The position numbers and the translations under genes are program-made. The notes under the pieces are model-generated. The model was not told the DNA's origin and made no database searches. It saw nothing but the letters and a program-made list of their open reading frames with translations. Below are positions 41,251 to 46,850 of a DNA stretch of 46,850 nt, piece by piece. Every line of letters starts with the position of its first letter. The first letter of the stretch is position 1. Source of the DNA: an uncultured Kiritimatiellota bacterium (GTDB lineage Bacteria > Verrucomicrobiota > Kiritimatiellia > RFP12 > DVOR01); the NCBI GenBank assembly GCA_944389565.1, contig CALXMV010000018.1, positions 1-46,850 on the forward strand. Direction: 5' to 3'.

Positions 41251-42152
41251 AAAAACCCTTCCCGGACGCCCGTCGGCGTCACTGAAAACGACTCGCAGCC
41301 CAGTTGCCGCGCGATGGCGTCCATCGCCAACGCGCCGGGCAGCAGGGTGGACATCCGCCCCGGGATGACCCGGCGGAGCGTGGCCACCAGCCGTCCCTCG
41401 CGCTTGTAGGCCTCGCGCAGGAGCTCGCGCACGGCCTCGCGGGGGACGACGCACGGCCCCTCGCCCCGCGGCAGGGCGCCGGTGGCGCGGAGCACCTTGG
41501 CCACGGCGCGCGCGGTGCCGCCCATCGCGTGGAGCGTGCGCGGCGCGGCATCCGTGAAGCCGGGCAGGTAATCCTCGATGGCGCCCTTGACGAACCGCCG
41601 GATCGACTTTGATTCCTCGCGGTCGGGGAAGAGCCCCCGCCGCACGAAATGCTCGCCGAGCGTCAGGCAGCCGAAGGGGAGCGAGGCCCCCTCGCGCAAG
41701 CCCTCGGCGCGGAAGCGGAAGACCTGGCAGCTGCCGCCACCCAGGTCGAAGGCGTAGCCCTCCCCCACGCCGGAGCGTTGGAGCCCCACGCAGTCGCAGG
41801 TCATCTCCTCCTCCGCCGTCAGCGGCAGGATCTCGATGCCGGCGGCCTTGCGCACGGCGGCAATCGCCTCGGCGCCGTTGGTGACGCCGCGGAGGGAGGC
41901 GGTGGAGAAGGCCGTCACCGAGGCGCAGCGGCAGAGCGCGCAGAAGCGCTTCATGTGCGCCATCGTGGCGCAGAGGCGCTCGACGCCCTCGTCGGAGAGG
42001 CGGCCGTCGCGCACGTAGGCGATGAGGCCGGTGTAGTCGCGCTCGCTGTAGAGCTTGCGGACGTGTTCGCCGCGCCGCGCGTAGACCACCGCGCGGATGG
42101 TGTTCGAGCCCACGTCGATCAGGGCGATTTTCTCTGCTTTTTCGGTGTCCAT
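41205..42152 (-). CDS. ppx: Ppx/GppA-family phosphatase
   Basis: 315 residues, the short two-domain form of the exopolyphosphatase/pppGpp phosphatase family (actin-like ATPase fold). Phosphate-binding loops IALIDVGSNTIRAVVY and YAFDLGGGSCQVFRF are clear; SVTAFSTASLRGVTNG, TAEEEM and SLPFGCLTLGEHF also fit. It ends in TPTGVREGFLWTRLL, the family's usual end. It opposes ppk by cutting polyphosphate, or hydrolyses pppGpp. The start at 42152 has GGAGGGC 7 bp upstream. Overlaps ppk by 46 bp. Confidence 0.92.
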   Translation of the reverse strand: MDTEKAEKIALIDVGSNTIRAVVYARRGEHVRKLYSERDYTGLIAYVRDGRLSDEGVERLCATMAHMKRFCALCRCASVTAFSTASLRGVTNGAEAIAAVRKAAGIEILPLTAEEEMTCDCVGLQRSGVGEGYAFDLGGGSCQVFRFRAEGLREGASLPFGCLTLGEHFVRRGLFPDREESKSIRRFVKGAIEDYLPGFTDAAPRTLHAMGGTARAVAKVLRATGALPRGEGPCVVPREAVRELLREAYKREGRLVATLRRVIPGRMSTLLPGALAMDAIARQLGCESFSVTPTGVREGFLWTRLLPTAAPSTAN

Positions 42153-42193
42153 GAAATCGCCCTCCATGCTAGCGTTCGTGTGTTAGGGGAGTG

Positions 42194-42478
42194 TCAGCGT
42201 TTCGTGAGGGTTTCCCGCACCGTCTCCGGCGGGAGGGGGATGTGGAAACGCTTGAGCCGGGCGGTCTGCCCGGAGAGCAGGCGGATGGCGCCCTTGGGGA
42301 GGGCGAGCGCCTCGGCGAGGAACCGGCGCGCGGCCTCGTTGGCCTTGCCGTCCACGGGCGGCGCGGTGAGCGCGAGGCGGAGCCATCCCTCCTCGGCGCC
42401 GAGCACGGCGTCGCGGGAGGCGCGGGGGGTGACCTTGAGGGTCAGCGCGCACCCCTCCTTCCACGGCTCACACCACAT
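42194..42478 (-). CDS. yggU: DUF167/YggU-family protein
   Basis: 94 residues. Typical for the family: LTLKVTPRASRDAVLGAEEGWLRLALTAPPVDGKANEAARRFLAEAL, ending SGQTARLKRFHIP (the 'G..s..K.v.I' strand). Function unknown; commonly found beside yggT, as here. Overlaps the yggT 3' end by 11 bp; 41 bp upstream of ppx. Confidence 0.93.
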   Translation of the reverse strand: MWCEPWKEGCALTLKVTPRASRDAVLGAEEGWLRLALTAPPVDGKANEAARRFLAEALALPKGAIRLLSGQTARLKRFHIPLPPETVRETLTKR

Positions 42479-43382
42479 GGGCGAGCCCCCGCGTGAGCAA
42501 CAGCGCCGCCATCCCCGCGAGCGCCTCGGTCAGCCCCAGCGCCAACAGGGCGGCCAACGGCGTGAAGTCGATCGGTCCGAGCGTCAGGCGCGGCAGGGCG
42601 CCGTTGAAGAGGCGGATCGCGTCGTTCAGGAAAAACCGCGAGGCGGGCGAGCCGAAAAAGGCGAAGACCAAGGAGAGGACGATCAGGATGAAAACGAAGC
42701 CGCGCAGGTCGCCGATCACGTCCGTCACCGTCAGGAGCGCCAGGGCGATGACGCGCGCGGCGGGCGAGAGCGCGGCGAGGTCGAGCGGGTTGTCCAGACC
42801 CGCGGCGGCGAAGGCCTCGCGCACCTGCGGCACCTCCGCGAGCGGATAGGCCACCTGCCCGGCGCAGGCGAGCGCCACGCCCACCCACGCCGCGGCCGCG
42901 CCGCACGCCGCCACGCCCTGCGCCCACAACGGCAGGGTCGAGACCGGCCGCGCGGCCAGCCGCGCCAAATCCCCCGTCACCCCCGGCAGGGGGCGCCGCA
43001 GGTGCCACAGCCGCAACAGCCACACGCCGGCCCACAGCGCCACGAGGAAGCCCGTGAAGCGGAGCGCCTCCACGCCGAGCCACCCCAGGAAGCCCCGCGC
43101 GGGGAAGGTCGCCACGGCCATCCCCCCCAGCACGACCGTCGGCCCGCCCTGGAAGGGCAGGGAGGCCGCCGCCGCCGAGAGCGTCACCGCCAGCGCCACC
43201 GCGCAGAGCGCCCGGTCGCCCAGGAAGGGCATCGCGGCGCGGAGCCATCCCAGCATCTTGGCGACGAGCCTGTCGGCGGCCGCGGCGTAAGGGTTCGTCA
43301 GCAGGTAACGTTCCGGCAGGGTGAGGCGCACCGCGAAGAGCAGCGCCAGCAGGTGCAGCAGGGCGAAAAGCAGATGGGCCAT
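42468..43382 (-). CDS. yggT: YggT-family integral membrane protein
   Basis: 304 residues with about six to eight membrane spans. The C-terminal part shows the YggT pattern: NDAIRLFNGALPRLTLGPIDFTPLAALLALGLTEALAGM (the 'P.R...p...g.iDfsPl...' motif). It is longer than E. coli YggT (about 188 residues). Relatives are tied to osmotic tolerance and cell division, but the mechanism is not known. The ATG overlaps the coaX stop (ATGA). Confidence 0.85.
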   Translation of the reverse strand: MAHLLFALLHLLALLFAVRLTLPERYLLTNPYAAAADRLVAKMLGWLRAAMPFLGDRALCAVALAVTLSAAAASLPFQGGPTVVLGGMAVATFPARGFLGWLGVEALRFTGFLVALWAGVWLLRLWHLRRPLPGVTGDLARLAARPVSTLPLWAQGVAACGAAAAWVGVALACAGQVAYPLAEVPQVREAFAAAGLDNPLDLAALSPAARVIALALLTVTDVIGDLRGFVFILIVLSLVFAFFGSPASRFFLNDAIRLFNGALPRLTLGPIDFTPLAALLALGLTEALAGMAALLLTRGLAHVV

Positions 43383-44137
43383 CAGTCGCTCCCCCCCTTC
43401 TCGAAGATCACGCCCAGGCCGAAGAGGGTCAGCGTCGGGTCGAGCGCGCAGTCCAGGTCGGCGCCTTCCAGCACCCAGGCGGCGTAACCGCCGGTGGCGA
43501 CGACCTTCGCCGCGCCGCCAAAGGGGCGCTGCAGGTGGGCGACGAGCTCGCGGACGATCCCGCGGTAGCCGACGCGCGCCCCGAGGGCGATTGCCTCCTC
43601 CGTGCTCTTCCCGATGGGGGGCGTCTCCCCGCCCAGGGTCACCTCCGGCAGCAGGGCCGTCTTCTCATGCAGGTACGTGGTCATCAGGGGCAGTCCCGGC
43701 GTAATCACGCCGCCCACGTAGGCCGGGCGCGCGTCGAGCACCTCGAAGTTCAGCGCCGTGCCGAAGTCCACCACGATCAGCGGCGCGCCGTATCGCGCCA
43801 GTCCGCCCGCCGCGTCGGCCAGGCGGTCGGCGCCGATCCGCTCCGGGTGCGGGTAATCGAGCGTGAAGCCCAGCGGACTCTCGTGCGTGACGAACCGCGG
43901 CGCGCACCCGAGCGTCTCGCGCGTCAGGCGACGCCAGGCGGCGTTCACCCCCGGCACCACCGAGGCCACGCTCACCCCCTCCACGCCCCCCTCGGCGATC
44001 AGTCGCATCAGGTCCGAGCACGCCTCCGGGTTGACGCGGATGCCGCCCCGGATATGCGCCACGCGCGAGACCTCGCCGTCCTCGTAGAGCCCGAGGGCGG
44101 TCGAGGTGTTGCCCACGTCCACGCAGATCAGCCGCAT
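43382..44137 (-). CDS. coaX: Type III pantothenate kinase
   Basis: 251 residues, first step of coenzyme A synthesis. Motifs of the CoaX actin-like fold: ICVDVGNTSTALGLY (phosphate loop), PERIGADRLADAAGG, LIVVDFGTALNFEVLDARPAYVGGVITPGLPLM, GKSTEEAIALG and VVATGGYAAWV. The usual 'DFGTATT' appears as DFGTALN, a mild change. Starts 1 nt after the nadC stop. Confidence 0.95.
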   Translation of the reverse strand: MRLICVDVGNTSTALGLYEDGEVSRVAHIRGGIRVNPEACSDLMRLIAEGGVEGVSVASVVPGVNAAWRRLTRETLGCAPRFVTHESPLGFTLDYPHPERIGADRLADAAGGLARYGAPLIVVDFGTALNFEVLDARPAYVGGVITPGLPLMTTYLHEKTALLPEVTLGGETPPIGKSTEEAIALGARVGYRGIVRELVAHLQRPFGGAAKVVATGGYAAWVLEGADLDCALDPTLTLFGLGVIFEKGGSD

Positions 44138-44138
44138 C

Positions 44139-45029
44139 TCAGATGGCGCTCCATTCGAGGGCCAGGTCGACGCTCGGCGCGGAATGCGTCAGCGCACCCA
44201 CGCTCAGCGCGTCCACGCCGGTGGCGGCGATGGCGTTGGCCGTCCGCAACGTGATGCCGCCGGAGGCCTCCAGACGCGTCTTCTTGCCGGAGGCGCGGAC
44301 GATCCGAACGGCCTCGCGCATGAGGTCGAGGGGCATATTGTCGAGCATGATCCACTCCGGCTCGGCGCGCAGGGCCGATTCGAGCTCCGCGAGGCTCTCC
44401 ACCTCGATCTCGATGGCCAGGAGCGGGTAGGCCTTGCGCGCGGCCTCGACGGCGAGGTCGAGGCGATCGGGGTCGCCGCCGGCCCAGAGCCGCCGGTGGT
44501 TGTCCTTCATCAGGATGCGGTCGTAGAGGCCGAAACGGTGGTTCGCGCCGCCGCCGCACCGCACGGCGAACTTCTCGAAGACGCGCATGCAGGGCGTGGT
44601 CTTGCGCGTGTCCAGCACCAGGCAGTCATACGGCTTCACCGCCTCGACGAAGCGGTGCGTCAGCGTGGCCGTGCCGCACATCCGCTGGATGAAGTTGAGC
44701 GCCGTGCGCTCGGCCGTCAGGATGGCCGCCGCGCGCCCCGTGAAGCGCGCCAGCACCGACCCCTTGGGCGCGAGGGCGCCGTTCGGGATGAGGATCGTGC
44801 TCGTGAGCGTCGGGTCCAGCGCCTGCAGCACGTAGAGCGCCACGTTCAGGCCGGCCACGCAGCACTCCTCGCGCGCCTGGATCTCGCCGGTGGCCATGAC
44901 GTCGGGCCCCACGAGCGCCAAGGTCGTGGCGTCGCCGGAGCCGATGTCCTCCTTCAGCGCCGCGCGGATGGCCAGCATCGCGCGGGGGTCTTTGGTGATG
45001 TCGGGCAGAGAGGCGGGGTTTTCGTGCAT
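44139..45029 (-). CDS. nadC: Nicotinate-nucleotide pyrophosphorylase (quinolinate phosphoribosyltransferase)
   Basis: 296 residues. Makes nicotinate mononucleotide from quinolinate and PRPP in NAD synthesis. Motifs: ALKEDIGSGDATTLAL, RTALNFIQRMCGTATLT, VLDTRKTTPCMRVFEKFAVRCGGGANHRFGLYDRILMKDNH, IEIEVESLAEL, IMLDNMPLDLM and LEASGGITLRT. Preceded by AAAAGGAGGAG, 12 bp after the M42 peptidase stop. nadA and nadB are not in the window. Confidence 0.97.
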   Translation of the reverse strand: MHENPASLPDITKDPRAMLAIRAALKEDIGSGDATTLALVGPDVMATGEIQAREECCVAGLNVALYVLQALDPTLTSTILIPNGALAPKGSVLARFTGRAAAILTAERTALNFIQRMCGTATLTHRFVEAVKPYDCLVLDTRKTTPCMRVFEKFAVRCGGGANHRFGLYDRILMKDNHRRLWAGGDPDRLDLAVEAARKAYPLLAIEIEVESLAELESALRAEPEWIMLDNMPLDLMREAVRIVRASGKKTRLEASGGITLRTANAIAATGVDALSVGALTHSAPSVDLALEWSAI

Positions 45030-45041
45030 GGGCTCCTCCTT

Positions 45042-46124
45042 TTATAGTTCGGGGGTGAGTTCGGGCCGCGCGGGCAGCCCGCCGATCAGGGCGCACAGCA
45101 GGCGGATGACGCGGTCGACGTCCTCCAAATCCGCCACTTCCACGGGACTGTGCATGTAACGCAAAGGGATCGAGACGAGCGCGACGGCCGCGCCGCCGCG
45201 CTGCATCCGCATGGAATAGGCGTTGTTCCCCGAGGCGCGCGCCCGCACCTGCCGCTGCAGGGGGATGCCCTCCTCCGCGGCCGCGGCCTCCGCGCAGCGC
45301 GCCAACGCCCTGTTGTAGAAAGGCCCCGTCCCGAGGATCGGGCCGCCGCCCAGGCGCACGTCGCCCATCTTGCGGCGATCCTGCGGGTGCGCGTCCGTCG
45401 CGAAGCCCACGTCCACGCAGATGCCGATGTCCGGCGCCACCTGGTAGGCGGCCGTCTGCCCGCCCACGAGCCCGAGCTCCTCCTGCACGCTCCCCACCAG
45501 ATGCAGGGCCACGTTCAGCGGCGCGAGGGGTTCGCTCGCCAAGCGCCGCACCACTTCCGTCACGATGAAGGCCCCCAGACGGTTGTCGAGCCCCCGGCAC
45601 GAGACGCGCGTCCCGGCCAAGGGCCGCCACCCGGCGTCCACCACCGCCGGCGCGCCCACCTCCACCAACGCCTCGGCCTCCTCGCGGGAGGAGGCGCCGA
45701 TGTCCACCGGCGCCTCGGAGAGGTCCGTCGGCGCCACCCGCTCGCGCTCCTTCGCGCTCATCAGATGCGGCGGCCGCACCCCGAAGACGCCGTTCACCGT
45801 GCCCTTCCTGCCGCGGATGGCCACCCGCTCCCCCACCACCGTCTGGGCCGTCACCCCGCCGTTCGGGATGAGATACAGGAAGCCCCCCTCGTCGATGTAC
45901 GCCACCAAGAAGCCGATCTCGTCGCAATGCGCCTCCAGCATCACCTTCGTCGGCGCGCCCTCATTCAGCACCGCGTGCAGATTGCCGTGCACGTCCAGCG
46001 CGCTCGCCACCCCGGCCTCCGCCAGCTGCCGCGCCATCAGCCGTTGCCCCTCCCGCTCGAACCCGCTCGGGGTCCGGCAACCGACCAACTCCTTCAAAAA
46101 CGTGATTGCCCGTTTGCTCAGCAT
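45042..46124 (-). CDS. M42-family metallo-aminopeptidase
   Basis: 360 residues of the M42 dinuclear-metal peptidase family (FrvX/YsdC/TET-like). Metal ligands: His in VMLEAHCDEIGF, Asp in CRGLDNRLGAF, Glu pair in GSVQEELGLVGG, Asp in VDVGFATDAHP and His in LRYMHSPVEV. A PDZ-like insert domain holds VVGERVAIRGRKGTVNGVFG. It trims peptides in the cytosol, often as a dodecamer; some family members act as endoglucanases. The start at 46124 has GAGGAGA upstream and fits the family N-terminus (KRAITFLKELVGCRTPSGFE). Confidence 0.94.
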   Translation of the reverse strand: MLSKRAITFLKELVGCRTPSGFEREGQRLMARQLAEAGVASALDVHGNLHAVLNEGAPTKVMLEAHCDEIGFLVAYIDEGGFLYLIPNGGVTAQTVVGERVAIRGRKGTVNGVFGVRPPHLMSAKERERVAPTDLSEAPVDIGASSREEAEALVEVGAPAVVDAGWRPLAGTRVSCRGLDNRLGAFIVTEVVRRLASEPLAPLNVALHLVGSVQEELGLVGGQTAAYQVAPDIGICVDVGFATDAHPQDRRKMGDVRLGGGPILGTGPFYNRALARCAEAAAAEEGIPLQRQVRARASGNNAYSMRMQRGGAAVALVSIPLRYMHSPVEVADLEDVDRVIRLLCALIGGLPARPELTPEL

Positions 46125-46155
46125 GGCGCGTGTCTCCTCGATCAATGGACGGCTT

Positions 46156-46166
46156 AGTATAGCACA
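46156..46166 (-). promoter_or_regulatory. Promoter of M42-nadC-coaX-yggT-yggU-ppx-ppk unit
   Basis: Minus strand TGTGCTATACT, hexamer at 46161-46156. Predicted start about 46149, leader about 25 nt with GAGGAGA. No further promoter of this type is seen until the end of ppk. Confidence 0.75.
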
Positions 46167-46217
46167 TCCCGCCCCCGCGGGAAACGGGATTTTCCCCTCC
46201 CCGCACCGCAAAACGGC

Positions 46218-46246
46218 AAAAAAAGAGACCCGGCGCCGCCGGGCCC
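46218..46246 (-). terminator. Intrinsic terminator of the tRNA unit
   Basis: Minus strand GGCCCGGC / GCCGGGTC, an 8-bp stem with one G-U pair and a 3-nt loop, followed by TCT7. Just downstream of tRNA-Lys copy 1 and upstream of the M42 promoter. Confidence 0.9.
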
Positions 46247-46256
46247 TTTCGGGAAA

Positions 46257-46332
46257 TGGTAGGGGTGCACGGGCTCGAACCGTGGACCCAGTGATTAAGA
46301 GTCACTTGCTCTACCAACTGAGCTACACCCCC
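46257..46332 (-). tRNA. tRNA-Lys(CTT), copy 1
   Basis: 76 nt with encoded CCA. The acceptor stem GGGGGTG/CACCCCT has one G-U pair; anticodon loop CTCTTAA; T-loop TTCGAGC. Reads AAG, the lysine codon expected to dominate in a GC-rich genome. Confidence 0.97.
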
Positions 46333-46335
46333 ATA

Positions 46336-46411
46336 TGGAGCGAACTAAGGGACTCGAACCCTCAACCTCCACCTTGGCAAGGTGGAGCTCTGCCAATTGA
46401 GCTAAGTTCGC
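46336..46411 (-). tRNA. tRNA-Gly(GCC), copy 1
   Basis: 76 nt with encoded CCA. Acceptor GCGAACT/AGTTCGC, anticodon loop TTGCCAA, T-loop TTCGAGT. Identical to copy 2. Separated from tRNA-Lys copy 1 by 3 nt. Confidence 0.97.
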
Positions 46412-46446
46412 CTCTTGGCATGTCCTCCTGAGCATCCATCCTTGGA

Positions 46447-46522
46447 TGGTAGGGGTGCACGGGCTTGAACCGTGGACCCAGTGATTAAGAGTCACTTGCT
46501 CTACCAACTGAGCTACACCCCC
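46447..46522 (-). tRNA. tRNA-Lys(CTT), copy 2
   Basis: 76 nt with encoded CCA. Differs from copy 1 at one base only (T-loop position 57, G to A; 46466 versus 46276). Confidence 0.97.
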
Positions 46523-46529
46523 AAAAGGA

Positions 46530-46605
46530 TGGAGCGAACTAAGGGACTCGAACCCTCAACCTCCACCTTGGCAAGGTGGAGCTCTGCCAATTGAGCTAAG
46601 TTCGC
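46530..46605 (-). tRNA. tRNA-Gly(GCC), copy 2
   Basis: 76 nt with encoded CCA, identical to copy 1. First tRNA after the promoter at 46635-46625. Confidence 0.97.
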
Positions 46606-46624
46606 ACTCAAAAGAACGCCGCAT

Positions 46625-46635
46625 AGTATACCAAA
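46625..46635 (-). promoter_or_regulatory. Promoter of tRNA unit (extended -10)
   Basis: Minus strand TTTGGTATACT, hexamer at 46630-46625; a TTGCGC 17 bp upstream is a partial -35. Predicted start about 46618, 13 nt before the first tRNA. Confidence 0.75.
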
Positions 46636-46761
46636 AGCCCTCCCCCCGCGCAACCCCCTTTTTTCGACTTTTTTCAGTCATGGCGTCGCCATAGGCAACG
46701 GTCTCGACGAAAGCCGTTATTTCCTGATCGTCCATCGGAGCTTGGCGGGCCCATCCTGAGA

Positions 46762-46791
46762 GCCGGAGGGTCTGGGGCGAAACCCTAAGTC
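46762..46791. repeat. Mosaic intergenic repeat, locus 3
   Basis: CCGGAGGGTCTGGGGCGAAA matches the module at 10077-10096 at 18 of 20 positions; CCCTAAG follows, as the inverse of the CTTAGGG core at locus 2. Confidence 0.75.
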
Positions 46792-46850
46792 AACTATATT
46801 TTTTGTTGGATGGTAAGATTTTTGAGAGGGGTGGTGTATCAGGGCGTTTA

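Larger units (their letters stand above)
46606..46850. other. Right-edge region without a clear gene
   Basis: Holds the tRNA promoter, a repeat module at 46762-46791 and a more AT-rich end (from about 46790). On the minus strand one frame is open from the window edge to a TAA at 46719-46717 (about 43 codons, ending AKLRWTIRK); it may be the tail of a gene entering from the right, but this is unproven. Confidence 0.4.

Noticed and set aside
38635..41409. 924-codon open frame opposite ppk and the methyltransferase
   Set aside because: Arg/Pro-rich then Gly/Glu-rich peptide spanning two real genes and their intergenic region; a compositional artefact.
46556..46736. Minus-strand frame of about 58 codons starting MDDQEITAFVETVAYG
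   Set aside because: It runs through the tRNA promoter and into tRNA-Gly. About 20 bp (CGAGACYGTTGCCTAYGGC) resembles the ppk start at 41245-41226, but this is short and probably chance.

Overview
The window is a GC-rich bacterial chromosome segment. It is densely packed with housekeeping genes, many overlapping by 1-4 bp. No rRNA, prophage, transposase or CRISPR array is visible. The mix of genes (Gram-negative style ExbB/ExbD, RodZ, a PpiD-like periplasmic chaperone, a secreted GH89 alpha-N-acetylglucosaminidase, a TlyA methyltransferase and a Trx-fold lipo/periplasmic protein of a kind common in Planctomycetes/Verrucomicrobia) suggests an uncultured, host-associated or polysaccharide-degrading member of the PVC group (Kiritimatiellota/Lentisphaerota/Verrucomicrobiota). 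That placement is inference; there is no 16S gene to confirm it.

Layout. (1) 1-753: the 3' end of carB. (2) 855-7121 (+): an exopolysaccharide unit with a GT4 glycosyltransferase, an O-antigen ligase/polymerase, a eukaryote-like UDP-glucose 6-dehydrogenase, a 2x[4Fe-4S] F420H2-dehydrogenase-beta-like protein and a nitroreductase-fold protein. It is visibly less GC-rich than its flanks and ends in a strong bidirectional terminator. (3) 9027-7188 (-): fmdB, hexose-6-phosphate mutarotase, deoC. (4) A candidate small RNA (about 9158-9089, -) and a thioredoxin-like exported protein (-). (5) 10431-13541 (+): era, sppA, tlyA and a small membrane zinc-ribbon protein. (6) 20102-13557 (-): argS, exbB, exbD, ftsK, rodZ. 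(7) 23007-20241 (-): an exported protein of unknown function and a PpiD-like protein. (8) 23435-26053 (+): GH89. (9) 27958-26121 (-): a SixA-like phosphatase and an SNF-family Na+ symporter. (10) 28140-36491 (+): a tightly overlapping seven-gene string icd, rmuC, rlmL-like, rex, ydcF-like, a DegT/PglE-like aminotransferase, and a WecA-type transferase fused to the front half of a PglF/CapD protein. (11) 39027-36498 (-): methyltransferase, nth, HAD phosphatase. (12) 46124-39127 (-): M42 peptidase, nadC, coaX, yggT, yggU, ppx, ppk. (13) 46605-46257 (-): two tandem copies of a tRNA-Gly(GCC)/tRNA-Lys(CTT) pair with their own promoter and terminator.

Regulatory signals are unusually readable. Eleven transcription units start with the same 11-bp signature TKTGSTATAMT (an extended -10, with no consistent -35), and a twelfth is one base off. 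Two of these promoters (fmdB and sixA) place the predicted start site on or next to the ATG, giving leaderless mRNAs, and they share a 41-bp block carrying two CCAATCGG boxes 16 bp apart. era may be a third leaderless case. Three intergenic regions carry members of one mosaic repeat family built from GGAGGGTTTGGGG / AACCCTAGGAGG modules.

No obvious new defence or mobile system was found. The most novel items are the regulatory architecture (promoter signature, shared tandem-box promoter, leaderless starts, candidate sRNA), the intergenic repeat family, the WecA-PglF(N-terminal) fusion beside a PglE-like aminotransferase in a Rex-containing operon, and the iron-sulfur/nitroreductase pair ending the exopolysaccharide unit.
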